A stretch of 64,000 nucleotides of DNA from NCBI GenBank assembly GCA_944375715.1, contig CALWAP010000002.1:124001-188000 (forward strand), read 5' to 3'. The DNA comes from an uncultured Clostridia bacterium. GTDB taxonomy: Bacteria; Bacillota; Clostridia; Oscillospirales; Butyricicoccaceae. Of this stretch, positions 1 to 8,637 are shown one piece after another (position 1 is the first letter of the stretch; every line of letters starts with the position of its first letter). The position numbers and the translations under genes were made by a program. The notes beneath the pieces were generated by a model. It did no database searches and was not told the origin of the DNA. It was given only the letters and a program-made list of their open reading frames with translations.

Positions 1-854
1 TTTACCCTAAAGCCCTTGAAGCCGGCGTGTATCCAATGGCCCAGGGAAGCCATTTCCATGCCGCTCTTACCGACAGAAGCCACTTTTTCCCTGGCATAAG
101 CCTCTATTTCTCTGCGCCTATCACCGCTGTTTTTGAGCCTTAAGGTCAAAACCCCCTTTTCCTCCCTGAGTTCAAAACGGTCCAATTCACCAACAAATCG
201 CGAAAGGGTACTGTAACCGTAATTTCGCACATCAAAATCGGAATATTTTTTGACCAGGCGGTTGCCCAACTCGGCCAAACCGGTTGTGCGGTTTTTGTCG
301 TTGTTCTCTGCTATTATGGAAGCTATGTCATTTTCAATAATCGATTTCTTTACCGGTTCAGCCGGCTGGTCGTCATCAATGATTATTTCCACCCGGGTGT
401 CGGTATCCTCCTCGTCCTCCTGCTGTATCAGCAGCTCCAGGTTTGTGAAAACACTGCATGCCGCTCTGAAGGACCTGGGGGTTTTATTCTCGCCCATGCC
501 TATGACCTGCTTGCCAGATTCCCTAAGCCTGCTGGCCAGACGGGTAAAATCGCTGTCGCTGGATACTATGCAGAAACCGTCGACCCGGTTTTCATAAAGT
601 ATGTCCATTGCATCTATTATAAGAGCCGAATCGGTGGAATTCTTTCCCACGGTATTGCTGAACTGCTGCACGGGCAAAAGAGAGTATTCCATCAGCATGT
701 TTTTCCATCTTGCGCTTTGAGTGCTTGTCCAATCCCCGTATATTCTTTTATATGTTATTACGCCGTACCTGGTCACCTCATCCAATATATACCTGACATA
801 CTTGGAAGAGATATTCTCCGAATCTATCAATACGGCAAATTTCCTGTCCTCCAT
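1..854 (-). CDS. NYN-domain nuclease with C-terminal LOTUS/OST-HTH domain (3' end cut)
   Basis: I translated this by hand; the gene runs off the left edge, so the C-terminus is missing (about 284 codons seen). The N-terminus carries the NYN (PIN-like) fold: an acidic IDSEN motif near residue 11, a DSALIIDAMD segment near 75-85 and VSSDSDF near 97-103. These acidic residues form the metal site of this RNase family. After an acidic linker (about residues 150-190) comes a segment resembling the OST-HTH/LOTUS RNA-binding domain. The ATG is preceded by AAGGAG at good spacing. NYN-LOTUS proteins are predicted RNA-processing or RNA-decay nucleases; the target here is unknown. Confidence 0.82.
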   Translation of the reverse strand, partial: MEDRKFAVLIDSENISSKYVRYILDEVTRYGVITYKRIYGDWTSTQSARWKNMLMEYSLLPVQQFSNTVGKNSTDSALIIDAMDILYENRVDGFCIVSSDSDFTRLASRLRESGKQVIGMGENKTPRSFRAACSVFTNLELLIQQEDEEDTDTRVEIIIDDDQPAEPVKKSIIENDIASIIAENNDKNRTTGLAELGNRLVKKYSDFDVRNYGYSTLSRFVGELDRFELREEKGVLTLRLKNSGDRRREIEAYAREKVASVGKSGMEMASLGHWIHAGFKGFRV

Positions 855-938
855 AAGCCGCTCCTTCTGACTTAAAATCCTACAAATCCATTTTAACATA
901 TCAAAGCCGCGGATTAAAGCGTCTTTTTACGAACGGAC

Positions 939-962
939 AAAAAGGGGGCCGAACGGCCCCCC
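939..962 (-). terminator. Rho-independent terminator after the DUF2325 gene
   Basis: A 7-bp GC stem (GGGGGCC / GGCCCCC) with loop GTTC on the minus strand is followed by TTTTT. It lies 45 bases after the DUF2325 stop codon. Confidence 0.85.
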
Positions 963-973
963 TGCCAGATTAA

Positions 974-989
974 GTTAGTTTTGGCTAAC
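974..989. promoter_or_regulatory. GTTAG-N6-CTAAC dyad downstream of DUF2325
   Basis: An inverted repeat of five bases per arm with a six-base centre lies just after the DUF2325 stop codon. A dyad with the same arms and spacing lies just before that gene at 1324-1339. It may be an operator or part of the transcript end; function not shown. Confidence 0.4.
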
Positions 990-1006
990 CAAGTTTTAAA
1001 AAAAAA

Positions 1007-1297
1007 TCAGCTCCCTGCCGCCATGTGGTTTTTAAGCAGATCACTCAAAGCTGAAGCCGAGCTGCTTTGGCACCTGAGCACTAACGACCCGCAGCGACCG
1101 GCAGCTTCAAAGGCGCATCCCGCCATCTTATGGGAAACCGTACCGGTAAACAAAACAATTATGTCCGGACTTCCTATCTGGCTTGTGAAGTTGCCCCTCA
1201 TTTTAGTAAATACCTTGGCCCTGCATCCGTGTGCTTTGCATATCTGTTTGTATTTACACTCCATACACTCATTACCGCCTACTATCACTACTGTCAT
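1007..1297 (-). CDS. DUF2325 family protein
   Basis: A 96-residue protein with the DUF2325 pattern: N-terminal VVIVGG, a central GSPDIIVLFTGTVSHKM segment and a serine-rich RCQSSSASAL tail, close to the usual 90-100 residues. It carries four cysteines near the N-terminus at 11, 14, 20 and 25 (CX2CX5CX4C), which could bind metal or form disulfides (inference). The family has no established function. It lies downstream of the DtxR-type regulator on the same strand, separated by a perfect hairpin. The start has an AGGAGG site. Confidence 0.8.
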   Translation of the reverse strand: MTVVIVGGNECMECKYKQICKAHGCRAKVFTKMRGNFTSQIGSPDIIVLFTGTVSHKMAGCAFEAAGRCGSLVLRCQSSSASALSDLLKNHMAAGS

Positions 1298-1319
1298 ATA
1301 GCCCTCCTTTTAAAAGAAA

Positions 1320-1343
1320 TACGGTTAGCTGCTGCTAACCGTA
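1320..1343 (-). promoter_or_regulatory. 10-bp perfect inverted repeat between DtxR and DUF2325 genes
   Basis: The arms TACGGTTAGC / GCTAACCGTA flank a 4-base loop. On the minus strand it is followed by TTTCTTTT, so it can act as a weak terminator or attenuator between the two genes. The GGTTAG/CTAACC half sites also resemble those of DtxR/IdeR iron boxes, though the spacing (six bases) differs from the classical one base. The adjacent gene encodes a DtxR-family protein, so an operator role is plausible but unproven. Confidence 0.5.
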
Positions 1344-1367
1344 TAATAACATATCCTTTATCAAAGG

Positions 1368-1754
1368 TCAACGCTTTTCTTCAAAGTCTTCGCCGCCCGT
1401 CAAAAACTCTCTTATCTTATCAAAGGTCTCATCACTTATGACATGCTCTATACGGCAGGCGTCCCTGGCTGCCGTTTCCGCATCGACCCCGATATGCTCC
1501 AGCCAGCGGGATATGAAAAGATGCCTCTCATACATTTTCTCGGCAATGGCAAGGCCGCTTTCGGTCAGCTCTATAAAGCCGTCCTTATCAACGCTGACAT
1601 AGCCGTTGCTTTTAAAAAGCCCAATAGCCCTGCTGATGCTGGGCTTGGTAAAGTCAAAATACCTCGCTATATCAATAGAACGCACCTTCCCGTTCTGCCC
1701 TTTCAGAATGAGAATAGCTTCCAGATAATTTTCCGCCGATTCCTGTATTTTCAA
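1368..1754 (-). CDS. DtxR/MntR-family metal-dependent transcriptional regulator
   Basis: A 128-residue protein: N-terminal winged helix-turn-helix (SAENYLEAILIL at the start, then SIDIARYFDFTKPSISRAIG) followed by a dimerisation/metal-binding half with ERHLFISRWLEHIGV and CRIEHVIS. Length and motifs fit the short manganese- or iron-sensing regulators without an SH3-like domain. A longer frame to 1799 exists, but AGGAGG lies eight bases before the TTG at 1754, so I use TTG. It probably represses metal uptake genes elsewhere and may act on the dyads next to it. Confidence 0.85.
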   Translation of the reverse strand: MKIQESAENYLEAILILKGQNGKVRSIDIARYFDFTKPSISRAIGLFKSNGYVSVDKDGFIELTESGLAIAEKMYERHLFISRWLEHIGVDAETAARDACRIEHVISDETFDKIREFLTGGEDFEEKR

Positions 1755-1847
1755 ACGGTTTTCCTCCTCTCGGGCGCAGGCCGGACCACCCACGCGCACG
1801 CAGTCCTTTTAAATATTATACCACCTTTCACCAAAGTAAACAAGCGA

Positions 1848-1872
1848 CAAAAAGCGGGCCTTTTGGCCCGCC
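1848..1872 (-). terminator. Terminator after the M16 peptidase gene
   Basis: GCGGGCC-AAAA-GGCCCGC followed by TTTTTGTCGC on the minus strand, six bases after the stop codon. Confidence 0.88.
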
Positions 1873-1878
1873 TTGTCG

Positions 1879-3129
1879 TCACATTCCCAGCACCTTTTTG
1901 TATTCGATTTCCTCTCTGACCTTACCAACAGCTGAAAATGACATGCGTGAAAAATCGAATATCCTCTGGGCCATTTCATGCACCTGCTGCCTTGTGACGC
2001 TGTCAAAGCCCCTGGATATCTCTTCCTCGCTTATCTGCCTGCCGTAGACAAACTCGTTTCGCGCCATGGTAGTCATTCTGGCCGAGTTGTTTTCCAGGCC
2101 CATAAGCACATTGCTCTTAAGCTGGGTTATATTGCGCTGAAGCTCCTGCTGTGTTACCCCGTTTTCCTTTATGTCGCGCAGAACGCTCAAAATAAGCTCT
2201 ATGGCCTTAAGCTCTGTTTCCTTTGACAAGGCTGTATATATGCCGCAGACGCCGGTATCTATATACGCCGTACAGAAACTGTAAACGGTATAGCAAAGGC
2301 CGTTTTTCTCCCTGACGGTCTGGAACAGCCTGGATGACATACCGCTGCCCAATATGCCGTTTAAAACCTGCATCACATAACGCTCTTCACTGCCGGTTTT
2401 GAGTCCCTCAAAGCCAAGCATCAGGTGGTTCTGCTCGGTATCCTTTGTCTTTAAAGTAAATGCCGGCTGATAAATGCTCTTTTCTATTACAGGGAAAGGC
2501 TTTTTCTCCATTTTTGAAAAGACCATGCACAGGCTGTCGATATCTTTCTGGCTGTAATTTCCGCAAAGGGCTACAACGGTATTTTCGGGAGTATAATTGT
2601 CAGCGCGATAACGGCGCAGCGTTTCACCGTTTATCCCCTCAAGGCTCTCTTTTGTGCCCAAAATGGGCCTGCCCAGCTTATATCCGTCATAAACGGCCGA
2701 AAAAAGCTGCTCGTTTACCAGGTCATCGGGAGTGTCCTCATACATGCCTATTTCCTCGATTATAACCGAGCGCTCCAGATCGGTTGCCTGTTCGTCAAAA
2801 GCCGAATTGAAATACATGTCGCACAAAAGCTCTGCAGCCTCGGGCAGATATTCACCCAGCGTGCGGCAATAAAAGCAGGTATGCTCCTTGGTGGTAAAGG
2901 CGTTGACCTGCCCTCCCAAAGCATCAAAACCCGAGGCCAGCTCGGCAGCCGTGCGGGTATGTGTGCCTTTGAAAAGCATATGCTCGATATAGTGTGATAT
3001 ACCGCACAGGCTTTCAGGCTCGTGCCTTGAGCCGCTTTCGACCCACAGTCCCAGCGAACAGGACTTAAAGCCCTCCATCCGCTCGTGCAGTATCCTGACC
3101 CCGTTGTCCAAAGTGATTTTTTCTACCAT
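1879..3129 (-). CDS. M16 family zinc metalloprotease (processing-peptidase type)
   Basis: A 416-residue single-unit M16 peptidase. The inverted zinc motif HYIEH is at 46-50 and a downstream helix with ERSVIIEEIGMYED supplies the third ligand glutamate. The C-terminal half carries the GSGMSSRLFQTVREKNGLCY signature. These resemble mitochondrial processing peptidase beta and YmxG. It follows rpsO and pnp on the same strand, a conserved Firmicutes order; a 12-bp hairpin separates it from pnp. Substrates are not known. Confidence 0.92.
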   Translation of the reverse strand: MVEKITLDNGVRILHERMEGFKSCSLGLWVESGSRHEPESLCGISHYIEHMLFKGTHTRTAAELASGFDALGGQVNAFTTKEHTCFYCRTLGEYLPEAAELLCDMYFNSAFDEQATDLERSVIIEEIGMYEDTPDDLVNEQLFSAVYDGYKLGRPILGTKESLEGINGETLRRYRADNYTPENTVVALCGNYSQKDIDSLCMVFSKMEKKPFPVIEKSIYQPAFTLKTKDTEQNHLMLGFEGLKTGSEERYVMQVLNGILGSGMSSRLFQTVREKNGLCYTVYSFCTAYIDTGVCGIYTALSKETELKAIELILSVLRDIKENGVTQQELQRNITQLKSNVLMGLENNSARMTTMARNEFVYGRQISEEEISRGFDSVTRQQVHEMAQRIFDFSRMSFSAVGKVREEIEYKKVLGM

Positions 3130-3160
3130 TTATAATACCGCCTTAAACTCAAATATCGGG

Positions 3161-3188
3161 AAAGGGCGGGCATATTTGCCCGCCCTTT
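3161..3188 (-). terminator. Strong hairpin between pnp and the M16 gene
   Basis: A perfect 12-bp stem (AAAGGGCGGGCA and its complement) with a 4-base loop lies 24 bases after pnp. Only TTT follows it on the minus strand, so it may be a partial terminator or an mRNA-stabilising 3' hairpin. Confidence 0.6.
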
Positions 3189-3211
3189 AGTTTTTACTTT
3201 ATGTGGGAGGG

Positions 3212-5335
3212 TTATTCGCCCTTTTCCTCCAGCTCCTTTAAAGCGTCCTTGCGGGAAAGGTTTATCCTGCCCTTGTCATCTATTTCGATGACCTTGACCC
3301 ATGTCTCGTCGCCAATATTGAGGACATCCTCAACCTTGCCGACGCGCCTGTCGGCAAGCTTGGAAATGTGTATAAGACCTTCCTTGCCGGGGGCAAACTC
3401 GACAAAAGCGCCGAAGGTCATTATCCTTGTGACCTTGCCGTAGTACATGTCGCCCACCTCGGGATCTTTGGCGATGCCCTCAATAAGCTTTCTGGCCCTT
3501 TCGCCGTCAGCCGAATTGATGGCGGCGATGCAGATGCTGCCGTCGTCCTCGATGTCTATTTTTGTATTGGTCTCGGCGGTGATCTTCTGGATGACCGAAC
3601 CGCCCTTGCCTATGACTTCCCTTATCTTATCGGGATCAATGCTCATCTGGATCATCTTGGGGGCAAACTCGGAAAGCTCGGCCCTGGGCTTGTCGATGGC
3701 CTTGAGCATCACTTCATCCAAAATCTCTATCCTGGCGTTGCGGGTCTTTTCAAATGCCTCGGCAATTATCTGAAGGGTAAGGCCGTCATTTTTGATATCG
3801 ACCTGGATGGAGGTTATGCCCTTATGGGTGCCCGCCACCTTGAAGTCCATATCACCGAAGAAGTCCTCGATGCCCTGGATATCGGTGAAGGTTATATGTC
3901 TGTCACCCTCGGTGACAAGGCCGCAGGAAATGCCGGCCACGGGAGCCTTGATAGGCACGCCGGCATCCATCAAAGCCAGCGTCGAGCCGCAGACCGAACC
4001 CTGGGATGTGGAGCCGTTGGAGGAAAGGACCTCGGAAACGACCCTTATGGCATAGGGGAACTCCTCAACCGAAGGCAGAACAGGCTCCAGCGACCTTTCA
4101 GCCAGAGCGCCGTGACCTATCTCACGCCTGCCGGGGCTGCGGGAGGGCTTGGCCTCACCGGTGGAATAGCCGGGGAAGTTATAATGGTGCATATACCTCT
4201 TTTCGGTCTCTTCAAAGGTCGTATCCAGCTCCTGGGCGTCCCTGAGGGTGCCAAGGGTAGCTATCGACAGTACCTGGGTCTGGCCGCGGGTGAAAAGGCC
4301 CGAGCCGTGGACCCTGGGAATGACGCCGACCTCGGCCGCCAGCGGGCGGACATCGGTAAGGCTCCTGCCGTCGACCCTCTTGCCCTCGTCCAAAATGAGC
4401 CTGCGGACGACATATTTCTGCAGTTTATACATGCACTCGTCAAACAGCTTTTCGCTGTCGGGATATTCCTCGGCGAAATGCTCCTTGACATCGGCGGTTA
4501 TCTCGTCTATCCTCTGATCCCTTACAGTCTTGTCATCGGTATCAACAGCCTCCTTGACCCTGCTCATGGCATAGCCCTTGACGGCCTCAAACATCTCCTC
4601 AGGCAGCTTGACGCTGGGATATTCGGCCTTGGGAAGGCCGCATTCCTTCTGTATGTTCGATACGAACTCGACAAGCCTTCTTATCTCGGCATGGCCCTTG
4701 GAAATAGCGGTCAGCATCATATCATCAGGGAACTGATCGGCGCCTGCTTCAATCATTACGACCTTGTCCATACTGCCGGCGACCGTAAGCTGCAAAGCGC
4801 TCTTCTTGCGCTGCTCACTGTTGGGGCAGATAATATACTCGCCGTCGGCATAACCCATCTGAAGGCCGACTATTGGGCCGTTCCAGGGGATATCGGATAT
4901 CGAAAGTGCCACCGATGTGCCTATCATGGCGGCAACTTCGGGAGAGTGGTCATGATTTACCGAAAGGACGGTACACATAACGGCGACATCGTTGCGCATG
5001 TCGGAGGGGAAGAAGGGCCTTATCTGCCTGTCTATAAGGCGGGATACCAAAATAGCCTTCTCGCCGGGGCGGCCCTCACGCCTCATAAAGCTGCCGGGTA
5101 TGCGCCCGACGGCGTAAAGCCTTTCCTCATAATCGACACCCAGAGGGAAAAAGTCTATACCGTCCCTGGGGGCCTTTGCCATTGTGGCCGTTACCAGCAC
5201 CGTAGTATCGCCGAAGCTTACCAGAGCGGCACCATTTGCAAGGCCGGCCATCTTACCTATTTCGATCTTAAGCGGTCTCCCTCCCAGGGTGGTCTCAAAC
5301 ACCCTGTGCTTGGGGAATGTGGCATGTGTTATCAT
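3212..5335 (-). CDS. pnp: Polyribonucleotide nucleotidyltransferase (PNPase)
   Basis: This 707-residue enzyme degrades RNA 3'-to-5' with phosphate and can add tails. Both RNase PH-like halves are visible: the first with GDTTVLVTATMAK, the second with GLFTRGQTQVLS and the SNGSTSQGSVCGS active-site stretch. A KH domain (IREVIGKGGSVIQKI) and an S1 domain (GKVTRIMTFGAFVEF) follow, ending in a short acidic tail. The frame runs on upstream to 5419, but the start preceded by GGTGG and matching family N-termini is the ATG at 5335. It follows rpsO. Confidence 0.98.
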   Translation of the reverse strand: MITHATFPKHRVFETTLGGRPLKIEIGKMAGLANGAALVSFGDTTVLVTATMAKAPRDGIDFFPLGVDYEERLYAVGRIPGSFMRREGRPGEKAILVSRLIDRQIRPFFPSDMRNDVAVMCTVLSVNHDHSPEVAAMIGTSVALSISDIPWNGPIVGLQMGYADGEYIICPNSEQRKKSALQLTVAGSMDKVVMIEAGADQFPDDMMLTAISKGHAEIRRLVEFVSNIQKECGLPKAEYPSVKLPEEMFEAVKGYAMSRVKEAVDTDDKTVRDQRIDEITADVKEHFAEEYPDSEKLFDECMYKLQKYVVRRLILDEGKRVDGRSLTDVRPLAAEVGVIPRVHGSGLFTRGQTQVLSIATLGTLRDAQELDTTFEETEKRYMHHYNFPGYSTGEAKPSRSPGRREIGHGALAERSLEPVLPSVEEFPYAIRVVSEVLSSNGSTSQGSVCGSTLALMDAGVPIKAPVAGISCGLVTEGDRHITFTDIQGIEDFFGDMDFKVAGTHKGITSIQVDIKNDGLTLQIIAEAFEKTRNARIEILDEVMLKAIDKPRAELSEFAPKMIQMSIDPDKIREVIGKGGSVIQKITAETNTKIDIEDDGSICIAAINSADGERARKLIEGIAKDPEVGDMYYGKVTRIMTFGAFVEFAPGKEGLIHISKLADRRVGKVEDVLNIGDETWVKVIEIDDKGRINLSRKDALKELEEKGE

Positions 5336-5457
5336 TGTTTGTCCACCTTTCTTCTGATTTTGTGGACTTGACCTTAGCACTTGAACAGGACAAGGAATCC
5401 CTTTCCTTATGCCGTTCAACTGCTAAAGCTCAAGCCCAAATGTTGGATTATAAAATT

Positions 5458-5482
5458 GAGGGGACAGCGCGCCGTCCCCTCA
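5458..5482 (-). terminator. Terminator after rpsO
   Basis: An 8-bp stem GAGGGGAC / GTCCCCTC with an 8-base loop is followed by AATTTTATAA on the minus strand. It lies between rpsO and pnp, so pnp may be read partly through this site or have its own promoter. Confidence 0.8.
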
Positions 5483-5493
5483 GACTTACGAAA

Positions 5494-5760
5494 TTATTTA
5501 CGCAGACCAAGCTTTGCGACGATAGCACGGTAACGCTCAATATCATTGTTCTGCAGGTATGTCAGCAGTTTACGGCGCTTACCGACCATCTTAAGAAGGC
5601 CCCTTCTGGAATGGTTATCCTTCTTGTGAACCTTGAGGTGCTCGGTCAGTTCGTTGATGCGGGTCGTCAGAATGGCAATCTGTACCTCAGGCGAGCCGGT
5701 ATCGGTCTCATGCAGACGGTTGTCGGCAATGATCTGTGTTTTTGTTTCCTTGAGAATCAT
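5494..5760 (-). CDS. rpsO: 30S ribosomal protein S15
   Basis: An 88-residue protein with the S15 pattern [34 protein letters not shown] and the C-terminal ending KLGLRK. It binds the central domain of 16S rRNA. The ATG at 5760 has GGAGG at good spacing; the longer open frame to 5853 is leader sequence. The leader of about 100 bases contains CCGCG-type complementary segments that could form the S15 autoregulatory structure known in other bacteria, but I could not fold it. Confidence 0.98.
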   Translation of the reverse strand: MILKETKTQIIADNRLHETDTGSPEVQIAILTTRINELTEHLKVHKKDNHSRRGLLKMVGKRRKLLTYLQNNDIERYRAIVAKLGLRK

Positions 5761-5902
5761 GTTTTTACCTCCGAATATTATTCCTCCGCAAGCTGAGTAA
5801 AAGGCAAGGCAAACGCCGCGGTCACACGCGGAAAATATCCTTTTACCAAGCATAGGGATACAAATGACATGTTATCACAATCTTTTATATTTGTAAAGCC
5901 TT

Positions 5903-6898
5903 TCAGCGGGAAATTTCCACCTCTCCGGCGATATTCCTGCCAAAAAATTCCCGTATGCCCTCGTGGGTCGGAATATTTCCCAAGGCCCACATCAGCTTTG
6001 TCACAGCGGCCTCCGAGGTCATGTCATACCCCTGCATGACTCCGCTGCCCAGCGCTTTCTGTCCTACCTCATAAACCGAAAAATCAGACCTTTCATAAAG
6101 GCATTGAGAACAGACCACAACGGGCACCTTCTCCTGCGCAGCCCTTTGCAGCGCCACAGTATAATCGCGCCTTATAAACTGTAAACCTCCGGCTCCGAAG
6201 GCTTCTATGACTATGCCCTTTATACCGCTTTTTATGAGTATATCTATGACATTGGGGCTGGTGGCGGGCGTCAGCTTTATAAGGAACACCGAAGTGTCTA
6301 TGTCGGTAAACAGCCCCGGCTCGCCGTCACAGGGAGGCAGCAGGCTGTCGTCAATATTGAGTCCCGATGAATTTATAACGCCAACAGGCGGATAGTTTAC
6401 GCTCTCAAAAGCGTTGAAACCGCTGGTGCGCACCTTTACGGCGCGGCAGCCCAACATTATTTTGCGGTCAAAGGCCAAAAATATGCCCCTTTTGCCGCTC
6501 ATGGCCATTGTGAAGGCCGATATAAGGTTGAATACCCCATCGGTAAGCGGCTGAGAAATAGGCACCTGCGAACCTGTAAAGACCACAGGCACAGGCGGAT
6601 TCTTTATCATGAAGCTCATCATTGACGCCGTATAGGCCATTGTATCGGTGCCGTGTGTAACGACGATTCCGTCATGGCCCTCAAAACCCTCGTATATGGC
6701 CGAAGCGATTATCTTCCATTCCTCGGGCTGGATATTGCTGCTGTCCAATGTCAATACCTCTTTTGTCTCCAGCTCCATGTCCAGCGGCGCCATGCCCAGG
6801 TGCGAAAGTATCTCCGAGCTGCCCCGTGGGGCCAGGCCGTCCGCCGAGGGGGCCGAGGCTATCGTTCCGCCGGTAGTCAGCATAAGTATCTTTTTCAT
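5903..6898 (-). CDS. ansA: L-asparaginase, type I
   Basis: A 331-residue enzyme that hydrolyses asparagine to aspartate and ammonia. The first catalytic threonine lies in TTGGTIAS near residue 9-12 and the second in VVTHGTDTMAYTASMM near residue 80-90. The sequence has no signal peptide, pointing to the cytoplasmic type I form. GGAG precedes the ATG. It is alone on its strand, separated from the fibre locus by a terminator. Confidence 0.95.
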   Translation of the reverse strand: MKKILMLTTGGTIASAPSADGLAPRGSSEILSHLGMAPLDMELETKEVLTLDSSNIQPEEWKIIASAIYEGFEGHDGIVVTHGTDTMAYTASMMSFMIKNPPVPVVFTGSQVPISQPLTDGVFNLISAFTMAMSGKRGIFLAFDRKIMLGCRAVKVRTSGFNAFESVNYPPVGVINSSGLNIDDSLLPPCDGEPGLFTDIDTSVFLIKLTPATSPNVIDILIKSGIKGIVIEAFGAGGLQFIRRDYTVALQRAAQEKVPVVVCSQCLYERSDFSVYEVGQKALGSGVMQGYDMTSEAAVTKLMWALGNIPTHEGIREFFGRNIAGEVEISR

Positions 6899-6966
6899 TT
6901 AAACCACTCCTCAATTCAGATAATATCATACCCCGGCACACCTTCGCAATCCATTTTGGGCAAAAC

Positions 6967-6991
6967 AAAAGGCGGCTTAAAGCCGCCTTTT
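6967..6991 (-). terminator. Terminator of the fibre locus
   Basis: AAAAGGCGGCT / AGCCGCCTTTT with a 3-base loop, then GTTTTG on the minus strand, 14 bases after the LPDTG gene. Confidence 0.88.
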
Positions 6992-7004
6992 GAAGAGTTT
7001 GTCA

Positions 7005-8042
7005 TTACTCTGCCTCATTTTTCTTGCGGGGGGCAAAGAGCAGCAGAGCTGCCAGCGCCGTTCCGCTCAAGACCATGGCAACGGCCGAATAAATCATACC
7101 GTTGTCGCCCGTATCAGGCAGGTCGCTGAGAGGAGGAAGATTTTCGTCGATATCGGTGATATCGGGAGGATTATTTCCATCATCTATGTCAGGAAGCTCC
7201 TCTAAGGGGGTATCACCATCATCTATATCTTCATCAAGAGAATAATAGAGGTCGATGACTCTGTCGTCATTCATATAGCCTTCAACCTCGTCACCCTCTA
7301 TGCTCATAAGAACATAGCTCTCACCGCCGGAACGAAGGGTCTCGTAAATGACCGATTCAACATTATACCTGGTTCCCTCGGCATAGCTGCGTACATAGCT
7401 GGAACGAAGCTCATTACCGTCCATGTCGTAATAATTGACAGTCACGGTATATGTATCATCATCACCGCCGCCATCGTCAGGAGAGGTGTACTGTTTTGCG
7501 TAGAATATCCAATCGATATACGCCTCAGCATCCTGATACTCGTTGCCCATTCCTATGGGGAGGCTTACCGAAACGGTCAGCTTCATGCTGTCCCCCCTGG
7601 AGAAGCGCCCGAGATAGACGCCTTCCTCGGCGGGGCCTGCCGCATTGAGATCAAGCACATTGCCCTGGCTGTCGGTAACGGACACGGCGTCAAGTATCTC
7701 GCTGGTATTTTCAGCGCCGGCGCCTTCAAAATGGCTCTGGCCGTTTACCTCGTCATTATACAGCACGCAGTCGCGGGCATAAAGGTAAATATCATATCTG
7801 CCGGAGGCTTCGGAGGTAACCGTAACCTCTCTGCTTAAGCTGTCGCCCGGCATCATATCCTTGAAGCCGTCGAACAGGTCATTGGGGTCGGAGAAGGCAA
7901 AACTCCTGTCGGCCGTAAAGACCACAGTCGGCTCCCCTCCGCCAAGGACATCGTCGGCCAGAGAAATGACGCTCATTGAAAAGACGAGAGCGAGAGCGAT
8001 GGCCGCGCTTAAAACGCGCTTTCCGTTTTTATACTTTTTCAT
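7005..8042 (-). CDS. Sortase-anchored (LPDTG) surface protein with MucBP-like domain
   Basis: A 345-residue secreted protein. It has a signal peptide (residues 1-29), a beta-rich domain with PGDSLSREVTVTS resembling the 'PGD' strand of TasA-like proteins, and a MucBP-like repeat around 200-265 (VNYYDMDGNELRSSYV...). An acidic D/P-rich stalk precedes the sorting signal: LPDTG, about 20 hydrophobic residues, then RKKNEAE. A sortase would link it to peptidoglycan; none is in this window. It is the last gene of the fibre locus, 14 bases after the fourth TasA-like gene, and is the only member with a wall anchor, so it may be the fibre base (inference). Confidence 0.88.
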   Translation of the reverse strand: MKKYKNGKRVLSAAIALALVFSMSVISLADDVLGGGEPTVVFTADRSFAFSDPNDLFDGFKDMMPGDSLSREVTVTSEASGRYDIYLYARDCVLYNDEVNGQSHFEGAGAENTSEILDAVSVTDSQGNVLDLNAAGPAEEGVYLGRFSRGDSMKLTVSVSLPIGMGNEYQDAEAYIDWIFYAKQYTSPDDGGGDDDTYTVTVNYYDMDGNELRSSYVRSYAEGTRYNVESVIYETLRSGGESYVLMSIEGDEVEGYMNDDRVIDLYYSLDEDIDDGDTPLEELPDIDDGNNPPDITDIDENLPPLSDLPDTGDNGMIYSAVAMVLSGTALAALLLFAPRKKNEAE

Positions 8043-8056
8043 TCTCCCGCACCTCC

Positions 8057-8620
8057 TTAACCGATCTTCAGATTCAGACTGCCGTCAGCGTTCACCTCAA
8101 CGCCCCAGGCTTCCTCTACGGCGTCCGTGGGTATGCTCTGGATAGCCTGGGCCACGACCTCAAGCTTCAGAAGGGCCTCGCCCTTGGGGACCGTGCATGT
8201 CGCTCTGTTAATCAGGTTGGGAGTGGTGGCATCCACGGCCAGGGGCTTGGTGTAGTAATAGTACCCACCCGGACCCTTTTTCCAATCGTCGCTGCCCCAC
8301 TCGTAACTGACAACTGCGTCTTTGGGCTCGGCAACGACCTGATCATCAGAATTTCTCCAGGTCTCAACCAGCATGACCCTGACATATACTTCAGTCTTGC
8401 CGGTGTTTTTTACACCGACATTTGTTTTCTCGCTGCCGTCAAACGTTTCTTCTATGTCTATTTCGGCATCGGGAATATAAAACTTATTATCCAGCTTTTC
8501 GGAGGAGTCGAACAACCATGCCAGCGTCCCTCCGACAGCTACGGCGCACAGCGCAACAAGGGATATTATCAGGGTCAGGGACTTGCCACTGAAGCCCATG
8601 CTGTGTTTAGCTCTCTTCAT
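8057..8620 (-). CDS. TasA/camelysin-like SipW-dependent protein (fourth copy)
   Basis: 187 residues. The N-terminal signal has the typical SipW-substrate ending: hydrophobic run, then VGGTLAWLFDSSEKLDNKF. The body is a single beta-rich domain with paired KNTGKTEVYVRVMLVETW strands as in TasA/CalY proteins, and a YYYYTKPL strand. It is much more divergent than the two copies near sipW. It lies 17 bases after the VWA gene and 14 before the LPDTG gene, so is surely co-transcribed. Confidence 0.85.
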   Translation of the reverse strand: MKRAKHSMGFSGKSLTLIISLVALCAVAVGGTLAWLFDSSEKLDNKFYIPDAEIDIEETFDGSEKTNVGVKNTGKTEVYVRVMLVETWRNSDDQVVAEPKDAVVSYEWGSDDWKKGPGGYYYYTKPLAVDATTPNLINRATCTVPKGEALLKLEVVAQAIQSIPTDAVEEAWGVEVNADGSLNLKIG

Positions 8621-8637
8621 TGTTCAGCACCCCTTCC

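Noticed and set aside
3368..5371. 667-codon open frame on the plus strand
   Set aside because: It is antisense to pnp, has no ribosome site, and its protein matches nothing; it arises from codon bias of the real gene.
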